Positions 1 through 9,078 are shown, counted from the first letter of the stretch. The stretch is DNA of 64,000 nt from Deltaproteobacteria bacterium (GCA_002731275.1 PCBK01000124.1:62001-126000), one strand, 5' to 3'. Program-made: numbers and translations. Notes: generated by a model not told the origin, from the sequence alone.

Positions 1-484
1 CGTTGGCGACTGTCGCAACAGTGACCCACCCTAAGTACACACTAAATGGCCAGTGGGTGAACCACTGCTCTCCCAAGGAATCCTGCTCTCGTGTACTGTC
101 CAGCGCCAGATAGATCCATATCAACGATATGAGCAGCCCAATCATGCAGACGAGACTGACCGGAAACCACTCTCTCTGCCAGACGACAATCCATGACATA
201 TTGAACACACAAGAGACCATGTAAGGGATGTCGATCTTTGCGATTGTTTCGTTCTCTTGTTGTGCTGGTAAGAGTTGGTAGACTGAGAAGGCCAGCAGCG
301 CCAGATAGATAAGGCCCCAGATGGAGAAGACGTATCCTGCCGGTGTGAAGTAGTTTTGGAATTGATCTGAGATGTTGCCGACGTTTTTTCCCGTGGGAGA
401 GAGCAGAGGAGCCATCCCATTGAGCGTGATTGTTGCGATCGTCATAAGTAAGACCGACCATTTGCGAAGCAGGCTTCGACGCAT
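1..484 (-). CDS. TspO/MBR-like tryptophan-rich membrane protein, partial
   Basis: This gene runs off the left edge, so only the first 161 codons are visible. Translation from the ATG at 484 begins MRRSLLRKWSV and contains several hydrophobic stretches rich in Trp and aromatic residues, including FTPAGYVFSIWGLIYL near residues 50-65. That motif is characteristic of TspO/MBR-related membrane proteins. A good AAGGAG ribosome site lies just upstream on the minus strand (about 490-495). Family members are small multi-helix membrane proteins linked to tetrapyrrole or stress responses, but the substrate here cannot be told. It is divergent from the kinase gene at 812. The family call rests on motif resemblance only. 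Confidence 0.6.
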   Translation of the reverse strand, partial: MRRSLLRKWSVLLMTIATITLNGMAPLLSPTGKNVGNISDQFQNYFTPAGYVFSIWGLIYLALLAFSVYQLLPAQQENETIAKIDIPYMVSCVFNMSWIVVWQREWFPVSLVCMIGLLISLIWIYLALDSTREQDSLGEQWFTHWPFSVYLGWVTVATVAN

Positions 485-811
485 TCGTTTTCTCCTTTTT
501 GGTGTGTTGTTTCGTTCTGCTCCTGAATATGGAGGTGACTCGCAATAGAGGCAAGTCATCTCCTGATCTGGGAAGCGCTCTGTGGACGGATATGTCTATT
601 GTTGGTCCATTCACCTGAGTGGCGTGTAAGAAAATGTATGTGTTGTGTGTAGATTCATTGACGTGGTGTGTAGTGTTGTATTCACTCTTTGACGTGACGT
701 TGTCTTGGATATGTCCATTCATGTGGTGATTCGTCGATCTATTTTTTGGTATGGATGTTGCTATCTGCTCTGTTGAAAGAATAGGGAGCAAGCCAACTAC
801 GGAGAGATTCG
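485..811. other. Divergent intergenic region with short direct repeats
   Basis: This is the shared upstream region of the TspO-like gene (minus) and the Ser/Thr kinase (plus). I see no gene in it. Two 8-bp direct repeats TTGACGTG lie at 658-665 and 689-696, exactly 31 bp apart (about three helical turns). TCCATTCA also occurs twice, at 606-613 and 714-721. These could be regulator sites or chance; no clear -10 box accompanies them. Confidence 0.3.
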
Positions 812-2893
812 ATGAGTAAAGAACGCAAGCGCCACCTCAGTCCAATGCAAACACCCCACCCTCAGACCATCATCGATCCTCTTGTGGGTCGGGTGGTGAT
901 GGGATTGACTTTGCAAAAGAAGCTTGACCAGGGTGGAATGGGCTCTGTATACGAAGCCAAAGGGGGAGCCTGGGGCTCGCGTTTTGCTGTCAAGATCTTA
1001 CACCCACAGTTTGCGTCTGATCCCGGTCTTGTCGAACGATTTCGCCGGGAGATTATGACGGTTGCGCAGCTCAACCATGAACACATCGTCTCCGTTGAGG
1101 GTTGTGGATGGGAGGAGGGGATCGGTATCTACCAGGTGATGGAGTTTTTGTGTGGGATGAACCTGGCACATATGATCGAAGAAAACCAGCCCTTCGACAA
1201 GCGTAGGATTCTCTCGATCACGCAGCAGATCCTCTCTGGACTCATTTACATGCACCGTCATCGTGTTGTGCACAGGGATTTGAAGCCCGAAAATATCTTT
1301 TTGTGTAACAAAGAAGAGGGTGAGAGCGTGAAGATCCTCGACTTTGGGCTCGCAAAGATCGTCTTGGAAGAGACCGATATGACCCTCACACAGGCGGACT
1401 CGATGATTGGTACACCGTCTTACATGTCACCAGAGTTGGCGATGAGACAATGGAAGCAGGTCGATCAACGCAGCGATATTTACTCATTAGGGGTGATCTT
1501 GTTCAGGTTGTTGACCGGTCACTTCCCAACGACAGCCAACGATACACAAGGGGTTGTCTACCAACACGCCAATGGCAAGTTGTTACCACTCACTCACTTC
1601 AGACCTGAGCTTGCAAACCAACCCATCGATAAAATCCTCTCGGCTATGCTCGCAAGGAATCCCAACAGTCGCCCTCAGAATGTTCGTGCGTTGTCAGAGC
1701 CATTGACCAATGCTCTACTCGCTCTTGATGACGAGACCATCTTTTCTGGGGTGGAGACGACGTTCCCGCCTCTTGAGTTGCCTGGAGATATTGGGACCGT
1801 TGACTTGGATGGAGCTGCGGAGCTTGGGATGTCTTTTGGAGACTTTGACAAGACACTCGAAGTCCCAAAGATCCACACTCCTGAGAAAATTGAAGTGCTC
1901 GATAGTCTGGAGTTTGACCTGCTCAGTGAGCTCGGTATCGAGCAATTGCCAGAGTTTCACCCTACGACCTCTGAGCGAGCTGTGATCTCTTATCCCAATA
2001 CATTTTCCCATGATGTACAAGACACGCCGGAGATGATCCCGCTCTCCTCCGAGAATCTACCCCAACTGATGGCTCCCTTGCAGCAAATTTGCGCGAGGCA
2101 GTTTGCTGCTGAGAAGTTGAAGGGTGATGTCTTGATCGGCTCGGCGGGCCAATTTATATCAGCAGGTGACACACTCTCCGAACGTTGGCAGCAGGCGATT
2201 CAGTTTTTGCCAGACTTGATCAAACAAGTGGATGGCGCGAGTCAACTTGGGGCATTTGAACACATGACCCTTGAGACAGATCAACATGTTCTTGGTTGTG
2301 TCCCCGAAGAGGACGGTTTTCGGGTCGGGTTGTTCCAAAAAACAGACACTTTCTCTTCGATGAAGATCTCCGAGAGCGCGGAGAGGGAAAACGATTCATC
2401 ATCTTCGATGGGATTGTGCCAACAGCTCACTTCTTTGTTACATGTCGAGCAGTTCTTGTGCTTTTCCCAAAAGGGGACGTTGCTCAAAGATTGCGCCAGT
2501 GACGAGGCGACACGCCGCGATCCAAATTACTTTTTGCCACTGATGCGCATCCTCAAACACTTCTATGTCCGCACATGTGGGATGAGCTTTGCCTTTGAAC
2601 ATGGACAGGTGTTCTTTTGGCAGATGTCGCAATGCAGTGTGTTTATCATGACAAACGCGGCGATGAACCAACGTCTATTGACCATGTTGATAGAAGAGCA
2701 TCTGGATGAAGTGAATACATGGGGAGAACGGGAAAGACCCATAGACGAAGACAGCCAAATCGAAGTGTTGCGCTTGCGAACAGCGAGACAAGAAGATCCA
2801 TTTACACGTTGGAAACGTTCACGTATGCAGACGCCTAGAGGATTTATCCTCTCACCTGGAAAGAAAACCAGTCGGCGACAAAAATTCCACTGA
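812..2893 (+). CDS. Hanks-type Ser/Thr protein kinase with long unassigned C-terminal half
   Basis: The first ~300 residues form a complete protein kinase domain. The glycine loop is DQGGMGSVY (40-47; the usual first Gly is replaced by Asp), the ATP lysine is K61 in FAVKIL, the catalytic loop is HRDLKPEN (154-161), DFG is at 177-179, and the APE motif is changed to SPE near 206. The protein is expected to phosphorylate Ser/Thr on unknown cytoplasmic targets. Residues ~320-693 contain no transmembrane segment, PASTA or TPR that I can recognise; this part is acidic in the middle and ends in a basic tail. GGAGAG at 801-806 supports the ATG start. The kinase call is secure, while the C-terminal half is of unknown function and may sense a ligand or partner. 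Confidence 0.93.
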   Translation: MSKERKRHLSPMQTPHPQTIIDPLVGRVVMGLTLQKKLDQGGMGSVYEAKGGAWGSRFAVKILHPQFASDPGLVERFRREIMTVAQLNHEHIVSVEGCGWEEGIGIYQVMEFLCGMNLAHMIEENQPFDKRRILSITQQILSGLIYMHRHRVVHRDLKPENIFLCNKEEGESVKILDFGLAKIVLEETDMTLTQADSMIGTPSYMSPELAMRQWKQVDQRSDIYSLGVILFRLLTGHFPTTANDTQGVVYQHANGKLLPLTHFRPELANQPIDKILSAMLARNPNSRPQNVRALSEPLTNALLALDDETIFSGVETTFPPLELPGDIGTVDLDGAAELGMSFGDFDKTLEVPKIHTPEKIEVLDSLEFDLLSELGIEQLPEFHPTTSERAVISYPNTFSHDVQDTPEMIPLSSENLPQLMAPLQQICARQFAAEKLKGDVLIGSAGQFISAGDTLSERWQQAIQFLPDLIKQVDGASQLGAFEHMTLETDQHVLGCVPEEDGFRVGLFQKTDTFSSMKISESAERENDSSSSMGLCQQLTSLLHVEQFLCFSQKGTLLKDCASDEATRRDPNYFLPLMRILKHFYVRTCGMSFAFEHGQVFFWQMSQCSVFIMTNAAMNQRLLTMLIEEHLDEVNTWGERERPIDEDSQIEVLRLRTARQEDPFTRWKRSRMQTPRGFILSPGKKTSRRQKFH

Positions 2894-3097
2894 GTTACTT
2901 TTCCCTCCTGACCGCCTCACGACGTAAGGAGCTCGTCTCCTTCTCCTCATATTCGCTTCTTTTTTCCAAGCACGATGCCCTCTGTTTCTCGTCTTGATGT
3001 GCGTCAATGACGTGTATCTTTGGATGTGGATGATGCCTGTCGATGACATTTGTCGTCATCTTCCATTTTTCCACTCTTTTGATACGGGGGAATTTGT

Positions 3098-5044
3098 ATG
3101 AACGCAAAGTCTGCGATCTTTTTGCTTTGTGGGTTGTTACTGGTAGGTCATGTCATGCCTGGTCTGGTGTGGGCTGAAGCAGCCTCCCGGCCTGTGACGC
3201 AACCGACAACAAGGCAAGTGAAACACATCGGGCGGCCCGCTCCCTCTGTTGCCGCTCTTCGAGCGTTCTTTTCCAAGGAAGTTCCTCGTGTGATGAAAAA
3301 GTTTCACATCGTGGGAGCGACGCTCTCTGTTGTATTAGATGGTGAGGTCGTCTTGTTGAAGGGATACGGCCACAAAGATCTGAAGAGAAAGCATAAGATC
3401 GATCCGAAGAAGACGCTCTTTCGGATTGGTTCAGTCTCCAAGTTGTTGACCTGGATGTCTGTCTTGCAACTCGTTGAGGAGGGCAAGATCGAGCTCAACA
3501 AGGACATTCGTACATATATCCCCAAAGTGACGTATTCTCGAAAGTATGGCTCGATCACAATGGCGCAGTTGATGACACATACACCGGGTTTTGAGGATGT
3601 CTTGATTGGCTTGTTTTCGCTCGACCCAAAGAAGGCGAGAACGTTGGAGCAGGTGCTCTTATCACGTCCACCCAAGAGAGTCCTGCCTCCAGGCCAGCAG
3701 ATCGCCTATTCGAATTATGGGACGTCGCTCGCTGGGTATGTTGTGCAGCAAGTCAGTGGGATGCCCTTTGAGGCGTATGTCGAACAAAAGATTCTCTCTC
3801 CTTTGCGTATGAAGTACGCGACCTTTCGTCAGCTTCCCAAACCTCTTGCGCCCTTCATGTCTGATGGATTTTCTTTCACAGGGACGGACAAAAAGCCGAC
3901 ATGGAAAAAGAAAGGGTTTGAGTATATCTGGTTGACGCCAGCAGGGGCATGTTCGGCGTCGGCAGGTGCGATGGCAAAGTTCATGCTCGCGACTTTGCAA
4001 AGAGGGCAGCTCCATGGTCAGCGTATCTTTGGTGAAAAGACCGCAAAGGCCATCCATCATACACATTTTCGGATGCATCCTGCGGCGGCTGGCTATGCTC
4101 ACGGGTTTATCGAGATCCAGCGCCAACAACCTCGTGTCCTTGGTCATTTCGGTGATACGATCTTTTTTCACAGCCTCTACATGTTGTTTCCTGCACAGAA
4201 GATGGGGGTCTTTTTTTCGACGAATACGGACACTGGGATGCGTGCGTATTGGGCTTTAAAGGTCGCGTTTATGAAGCGCTTCTTTCCTGGCAAGACAGGC
4301 AGGCAGCTCGCGACAAAGAAGCTCTCCGATGCACAATTGAAAGAGTATATTGGTCATTATTCGAGCAATCGTCGCTCGGCGTCTGACGCGACGAAGATCA
4401 TGGGATTGTTTACACGGACCGTCGTCACAAAGGGGAAGCAGTCAGGTGAGCTGAAGATCTTGGACTTCATGTCTTTTCGCATGATACCAGCCGTGATGGT
4501 CGCACCTGATGTCTTTCAGGATGCCAATGGGAGCTTGAGGTGGGTCTTTTTGCGGAACAAGCAGGGGCGTGTTTATGGTGTGTTTGGCAACGCATTTCCT
4601 GTGATGACCTTTGTGAGGACGCCTTGGTACGAATCCTTTACGTTGACGTTGGCGATTGTGATCTCATTTTTGATGTGTTTCTTGTTGGGGCTTGTGATCC
4701 GTCCGACGGGTCTGTTGATGTGGTTGTGGCGGGAGGAGCATCCCAGAGGTGAGTTCTTTTGGGCTTCGCTCTCTGGAGCTATCGTGTTGATCGGTTATCT
4801 CGTCTTGTTCACCGCGGTGTTCTTCTCAGGCTCTGAGGATTTCATTTTTACAGAGCCGAGTCCGTGGCTCTACCGTATCCCATTCATCTCATTGTTCGGT
4901 AGCGTGGGGATGTTGTTTTTTGCCTTCCGCTCTTGGTGGCTTGGTTGGTGGGGTTGGTTGCGAAGGGTGTTCTACACGCTCTTTACGATGTCATCCTTGG
5001 CCTTTCTTTGGTTACTTTCCTATTGGAAGGTGATGCTCTGGTAG
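3098..5044 (+). CDS. Beta-lactamase/PBP-like serine hydrolase with C-terminal membrane domain
   Basis: An N-terminal signal peptide (about residues 1-27, ending near VWAEA) is followed by a Ser/Thr/Pro/Arg-rich linker and a class C beta-lactamase/DD-peptidase fold. The SxxK motif is S112-V-S-K115, the YxN motif is Y204-S-N206, and the third motif is probably HFG (near residue 348) in place of KTG. The last ~130 residues hold four hydrophobic segments starting near FTLTLAIVISFLMCFLLGL, so the hydrolase is tethered to the membrane from its C-terminus. Such proteins act on D-amino-acid peptides or esters in the periplasm; the actual substrate is unknown. Plain soluble family members lack the membrane part. 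The ATG is preceded by a GGGGG-rich stretch instead of a strong ribosome site. Confidence 0.88.
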   Translation: MNAKSAIFLLCGLLLVGHVMPGLVWAEAASRPVTQPTTRQVKHIGRPAPSVAALRAFFSKEVPRVMKKFHIVGATLSVVLDGEVVLLKGYGHKDLKRKHKIDPKKTLFRIGSVSKLLTWMSVLQLVEEGKIELNKDIRTYIPKVTYSRKYGSITMAQLMTHTPGFEDVLIGLFSLDPKKARTLEQVLLSRPPKRVLPPGQQIAYSNYGTSLAGYVVQQVSGMPFEAYVEQKILSPLRMKYATFRQLPKPLAPFMSDGFSFTGTDKKPTWKKKGFEYIWLTPAGACSASAGAMAKFMLATLQRGQLHGQRIFGEKTAKAIHHTHFRMHPAAAGYAHGFIEIQRQQPRVLGHFGDTIFFHSLYMLFPAQKMGVFFSTNTDTGMRAYWALKVAFMKRFFPGKTGRQLATKKLSDAQLKEYIGHYSSNRRSASDATKIMGLFTRTVVTKGKQSGELKILDFMSFRMIPAVMVAPDVFQDANGSLRWVFLRNKQGRVYGVFGNAFPVMTFVRTPWYESFTLTLAIVISFLMCFLLGLVIRPTGLLMWLWREEHPRGEFFWASLSGAIVLIGYLVLFTAVFFSGSEDFIFTEPSPWLYRIPFISLFGSVGMLFFAFRSWWLGWWGWLRRVFYTLFTMSSLAFLWLLSYWKVMLW

Positions 5045-5123
5045 TGGCAGGGGATTGCGGTCACTGTAGGAGAAAGGTACACTTCCTAGGACACAACCAT
5101 GATCAACATAGAAAGGAAGTGAT

Positions 5124-6155
5124 ATGGACATGACAGGTTTGAAGGCGTTGGCTCCGCTTGATATACGTTCCCGAAGAAGTATCCGCTTTGATGGGAAAGG
5201 ATTTGAGCTGACAAAAGAAGATCTTGGGGAGAGAGACCTTCTCATTGTTCAGAAACTATACGAGGCACTCCAGACATTTTTGCAGCGCTTTTGTGGCGAG
5301 ACGTTCTCAGAGGAGGAGCTGAAGTCTTTTCTGGATGGGATCTCCGAAGATACTTTTTACAAAGAGATCACCTCGCTTGGATTGGAAACCTACGATCAGA
5401 AAACGATTACACCGATGATGAGGCAGGCCTTTCACGATCTGCGTGGTGGTGCGTTGACTGCGTTTTTGGGGTACGCCTCTTTGTTGTCTTCTGTTCCGCC
5501 TAAACAATCGACGATCGCCGAGATCATCAGGAAGATGGAGACCATCGCGAAAGATCACACCAAGATGATGAGGAGCATCCTTCCTTTTCTCGATCCCGTA
5601 CAGTGGGAGTACGACGAAGAGGAGCGTCTGCACCCTGTTGAGGGCTTTGTGACCAAGTGGCAGAACCTCTCTGTGCGCATTGGTGAACAGGAGATAGGTG
5701 TCCGCGTTAAGCTGAATGCTTCGGGATTTTTGACGAGTCGATGCCTGGAAACATCGGCAGTGGATCGAATCCTCTACAACTATATCAACAACGCAGCTCG
5801 CTTCTCTGCGGAAGATGAGATCGAGCTTGCTGTGTTCTTTGCCAACCCTGAGAGCCTACGATTTGTCGTCAGGAACGAGATCACCACGACACAGAAGGAG
5901 TGGTTGAGAGAAAACATTCCGTTGGACAAAAACGAGCGACTCAGTCCGTTGTTTGAAGGGGGTTATACTCGTGGTGGCAATGGCGTTGGACTCTCTGGTT
6001 GTGCGGCGATTGTCTCCGATAGTTTCGGTGTGATCGTTAAGAACGCGCTTGCAGAGGGGGTCTTAGGGGCTTGTGTCGACGAAGACTCATTTTACGCGTG
6101 GTTTCACTGGCCTGCCTGCCGAAAAGAAGATGTCGAGGAAGTCTGTGTCTGTTAG
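5124..6155 (+). CDS. Soluble histidine kinase-like protein without sensor domain
   Basis: The protein has an H-box-like motif FHDLRGGALTAF with the candidate phospho-acceptor H104. A degenerate N-box follows (RILYNYINNAARFS, about residue 215), then a glycine-rich GGNGVGLSG near residue 285 that matches the G2 box of HATPase domains. No transmembrane helix or known input domain is visible; the first ~95 residues are acidic and unassigned. No response regulator is adjacent. It may take input from a partner or be a pseudo-kinase, because the D-box (DxGxG) is not obvious. AAGGAAG precedes the ATG by 7 nt. The gene starts 79 nt after the beta-lactamase-like gene and could be co-transcribed with it. 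Confidence 0.7.
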   Translation: MDMTGLKALAPLDIRSRRSIRFDGKGFELTKEDLGERDLLIVQKLYEALQTFLQRFCGETFSEEELKSFLDGISEDTFYKEITSLGLETYDQKTITPMMRQAFHDLRGGALTAFLGYASLLSSVPPKQSTIAEIIRKMETIAKDHTKMMRSILPFLDPVQWEYDEEERLHPVEGFVTKWQNLSVRIGEQEIGVRVKLNASGFLTSRCLETSAVDRILYNYINNAARFSAEDEIELAVFFANPESLRFVVRNEITTTQKEWLRENIPLDKNERLSPLFEGGYTRGGNGVGLSGCAAIVSDSFGVIVKNALAEGVLGACVDEDSFYAWFHWPACRKEDVEEVCVC

Positions 6156-6612
6156 GCCGTTGGGGAAAAGTCGTTAAAAAAGTGGGGGGGGTGTGTCTTC
6201 TCTTGAAGTGTTTGTTTTTGAAAGATAAACATTTCCTTTTTGTGTGTTGTTTGATATCTTTTTTGGGGACTTCGCGATAAATCTTCGAATCACTCCAGAC
6301 TACTCAAACAGTGAGAAAGTTGGCCTGTCTGCGATGGGAGTTTTGCAGGGGGGCCAATCCTTTGTCCATTCGGCTGGGACAGCATTTTGACTGTTGAATA
6401 CATGTTGATTCACAGTGATAAGGCAAATGTGTCACGGCCCTGTTTTCTACACTCTATGTGTTGTCATTGGTCAATGCACGGAGCGACGACGCCTTTGAGG
6501 CGTCAGGCTCTATGTGTTCGTTCTATATGACTCATATTCATATATAGATTCGATTCTTTTTATTCATCATCTCTGATGGAGATGGACAACTGTATCTAAG
6601 AGAGGTCTACCT
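6156..6612. other. Intergenic region, 457 bp, with hairpin and AT-rich imperfect palindrome
   Basis: No gene is apparent. A 7-bp stem with a 3-nt loop (GACGCCT/AGGCGTC) lies at 6488-6504. It is followed by an AT-rich imperfect palindrome at 6522-6548, about 65 bp before the kelch lipoprotein start. This second element looks like an operator or promoter region (arms TCTATATGA and TCATATATAGA), but no clear -35/-10 pair can be assigned. Confidence 0.35.
6522..6548. promoter_or_regulatory. Imperfect AT-rich palindrome, possible operator
   Basis: The left arm TCTATATGA (6522-6530) is mirrored by TCATATATAGA (6538-6548), with two extra bases in the right arm. It lies upstream of the lipoprotein gene at 6613, where an operator would be expected. 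No regulator can be named. Confidence 0.3.
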
Positions 6613-8064
6613 ATGAAAACTCCCCGTTCGTTCTTTATGTTGTTGCTGTTTTCGCTATTATGTTCTGCTTGTACAGGTCCTGCGACGTCAACCGAGCAGA
6701 CAAAAGAGGTCGTGACTGAAGGTGTCTCCACCGAGGTTGAACAAGAGAACTTGAAGCCTGACGCGTCTGTCGTTGAAGAGGCCCCTGAGCCTGTGATCGA
6801 GAAGGCCGAACCTCTCGCGTGGTCTACGACCACTTTAGAGAAGACGTTGTCTGCAGGTGCTGTCCATCGCATCACATTGCCAGAGACCACTGGTGGCGAA
6901 GGTAAGATCTCGTTCTTCTTGAAGACAAAGCAGGTGATCGAGGGTGTAAGCATTGAGGAGAAAGAACTTGTCATTCGGTTTAGTTATAACGCGAGTGTGC
7001 AAGAGAGCTTTGAAGTGATTGCGGAGGACGAAAAGAAGCAGAGCGCTTCACTCTCCGTCAAGATAAACACAACGATCCCAGAGTGGACAAAGTTGTCATT
7101 TTTGGATGGTCCAAAGGGACGTGCGAACCCTGCGATGGCGCTCGCAGGAGATCGATTGTTGATGTTGGGAGGGTTTGTCGCAGCCGGAGGATCTAATGAA
7201 TTGTGGATGTACCAGCTCTCGAAAAAGAGCTGGACACTTGCCAAAGCGTCTGGTGACGTCATCCCTGAAGGGGGAGTCTTTCGTTGGGTCGTAACCTCCA
7301 TCGAAGAAGATGGAAACAAGGTCGAAGGGCTCGTTGTGCAGGGGATGAGCTCGTCACAGGCTCCGATCACCGGAACCTACCGCTTCGTAATCAATGGAAC
7401 AGACGTGGCCTGGACCAAGCTCCAGGAAGAAGGGACAGTCCCAACTTCGCGAGCCATTAGCGCCATCGGGTACTCCAGTAAAAAGAAAATGCTCGTGCTT
7501 TTTGGTGGGATTACGCTCTCCGGTAAGCCTGATAACATCACATATACCATGAAAATCAACGGTGACAAAGCTGTCTGGGAAACGCCGACATTGCAATTCA
7601 AGCCTCCTGCGCGATACGGTTCGCAATTTGGTGTTGATCCTGTTAATGGTCGCTTGTACGTCGTGAGTGGTTCTGCGGCAAACCAGAGTCCTTTGACTGA
7701 TACTTGGGTTCTTCATATGGACAGGGAGGAGGGCATGCTATGGCAAGAGATTAAGGCAAAGAACCCCATTCTTTGGAGACAAAATGGCGCGCTGTTCGTG
7801 GACGTCAAGCATCGCCGCCTCTTTGTATGGGGAGGTGCCAATGGAAAGGCCGCCTATGGTGATCTTGATGCACTCACTCTTGATGATAAAGAGCCTACAT
7901 GGGAGGCGATCGGCAATATGACCAATCCTCCTGCACGCACCTCCATTTACTCCGCCTGTAACCACGAGAACGGGAAATGCTACATCGGTGGAGGACGCGC
8001 CCCTACACTCCTCAGCGATCTTTGGTCTCTTGAGATCGCACCCACTCCCAAATCTGCTCCCTGA
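6613..8064 (+). CDS. Kelch-repeat lipoprotein
   Basis: The N-terminus MKTPRSFFMLLLFSLLCSAC is a lipoprotein signal with lipobox LCSAC, so the mature protein should be acylated at C20. An acidic linker (about 22-65) and a small beta-rich segment (65-150) follow. The C-terminal two thirds carries kelch-like blades with GG pairs and spaced aromatic residues: LMLGGFVAAGG, LVLFGGITLSG, LYVVSG, LFVWGGANG and CYIGGGRA. Five to six blades suggest a beta-propeller exposed at the cell surface or in the periplasm, probably for binding proteins or carbohydrates. No catalytic motif is seen. Confidence 0.85.
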   Translation: MKTPRSFFMLLLFSLLCSACTGPATSTEQTKEVVTEGVSTEVEQENLKPDASVVEEAPEPVIEKAEPLAWSTTTLEKTLSAGAVHRITLPETTGGEGKISFFLKTKQVIEGVSIEEKELVIRFSYNASVQESFEVIAEDEKKQSASLSVKINTTIPEWTKLSFLDGPKGRANPAMALAGDRLLMLGGFVAAGGSNELWMYQLSKKSWTLAKASGDVIPEGGVFRWVVTSIEEDGNKVEGLVVQGMSSSQAPITGTYRFVINGTDVAWTKLQEEGTVPTSRAISAIGYSSKKKMLVLFGGITLSGKPDNITYTMKINGDKAVWETPTLQFKPPARYGSQFGVDPVNGRLYVVSGSAANQSPLTDTWVLHMDREEGMLWQEIKAKNPILWRQNGALFVDVKHRRLFVWGGANGKAAYGDLDALTLDDKEPTWEAIGNMTNPPARTSIYSACNHENGKCYIGGGRAPTLLSDLWSLEIAPTPKSAP

Positions 8065-8268
8065 CACCTTTTCTTCCCCACCGTCTTGCTCAACTTCCAA
8101 CCAATCCTTCTACACGCTCGCTCTTCATGACCTGCAAACAGTGTATATGTTACGTTTGGTATACACGATCACGTTGTCATTGTGTGTACCATGTTGGGCA
8201 CCTTTGTTTTGCGATCATGTACATCTTCAAATGCTTTGAACCCGCTGGTACACAAGGAAGAGGGCCAT

Positions 8269-8289
8269 ACCTATTGAGGAGGAATAGGT
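8269..8289 (+). promoter_or_regulatory. Hairpin presenting a Shine-Dalgarno sequence in its loop
   Basis: The stem ACCTATT (8269-8275) pairs with AATAGGT (8283-8289), and the 7-nt loop is GAGGAGG (8276-8282), a near-ideal ribosome binding site. The 3' arm covers the first bases of the GTG start at 8288 of the short ORF described next. This layout could modulate initiation. Confidence 0.45.
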
Positions 8290-8377
8290 GCGTTCCTTGT
8301 TTTATCTATGTTGGCCCAATTTTTGCTTTGTGGAATTCCCGCAACGCCAAAGAAGAAGAGAGGTTCAGGCAACATGA
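8288..8377 (+). CDS. Probable 29-codon leader ORF, translationally coupled to next gene
   Basis: This short ORF begins with GTG five bases after a GAGGAGG ribosome site and encodes a 29-residue peptide starting MRSLFYLCWP, with a run of three Arg near its end. Its TGA at 8375-8377 overlaps the ATG at 8374 of the next gene as ATGA, the classic sign of translational coupling. The downstream gene has only a weak ribosome site of its own. The peptide has no recognised homology. It could be a leader peptide, a regulatory uORF or a chance ORF; the strong ribosome site and the exact overlap favour translation. Confidence 0.5.
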   Translation: MRSLFYLCWPNFCFVEFPQRQRRREVQAT

Positions 8378-8865
8378 TAAGAACACGTACAACACACACT
8401 CACAGGGTGATGGTCGCGCGCTTTCAGGCGGTTGACAGGCTATTGGAGCTGCAGATCTCCTTTGAGCCCAATGATGATGTTGATGCATCGGGGGAGCTTC
8501 GCCTTCCTCTTGATCTATTTGAGGATGATAGACAGCGAAAGGTGATGCTCGAAAGAATCAAGCGTGTTTCGGGTCTTCAACCTGCGAATGTGGCTACTTT
8601 CTCGCCTGAAGATTATAAACCAGAGACGAGACCTGAGCTCAGGCGCGTCAGAGACTTTCTCCGCCAAGAAACACCTTCTCTCGAAGAGAAAGAGACCTCG
8701 GAGTACCTTGAGCGTATCAAGAGACGAGCGATGCCTACCGGCTATGCTCGAAGAGATTCAAAGCCTACCCCGACACTGATTCGGCCAGAAGTCTTTCAGC
8801 AGGAAAACAAACAAGATCGCCCCCGAATTGTTCCCATCCCTTTAAAAAAAGCTCCCTCCAAGTGA
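8374..8865 (+). CDS. Hypothetical soluble protein, 163 aa
   Basis: I do not recognise this family. The start at 8374 (MIRTRTTHTHRVM) is preferred over an in-frame ATG at 8308, because it overlaps the stop of the upstream short ORF and the 8308 start has no ribosome site. The N-terminal ~80 residues could form a small beta-rich domain (VARFQAVDRLLELQISFEP), which faintly recalls PilZ-like or FHA-type beta sheets, but no diagnostic residues are present. The C-terminal half is charged and helical, with a Pro-rich end. There is no signal peptide or membrane segment. It is followed by a 200-bp gap before the TraB-like gene. Confidence 0.6.
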   Translation: MIRTRTTHTHRVMVARFQAVDRLLELQISFEPNDDVDASGELRLPLDLFEDDRQRKVMLERIKRVSGLQPANVATFSPEDYKPETRPELRRVRDFLRQETPSLEEKETSEYLERIKRRAMPTGYARRDSKPTPTLIRPEVFQQENKQDRPRIVPIPLKKAPSK

Positions 8866-9078
8866 TCACCTCATTTTCACCGCCTCTCTGACAACTTCAC
8901 TACACATCTGTTACGTCAGGTTATCAATATCTCCTCATCTCCTCTTTCACCTGATTCATATTCCATCACCGTTCGAAATAATCCAGGGAACCTTGTCTCG
9001 AATAAGTTGTTCTTGTATGTAAACTCGACTCAAACATTCTGAAGTTTGCGGTCTATTAATCCTTTGGAAGGAGTTTCT

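Noticed and set aside
42-791. Long minus-strand ORF of 249 codons at the left end
   Set aside because: It lies in a different frame over the TspO-like gene, has low-complexity, implausible composition and lacks a ribosome site. The TspO-like frame has AAGGAG and family motifs.
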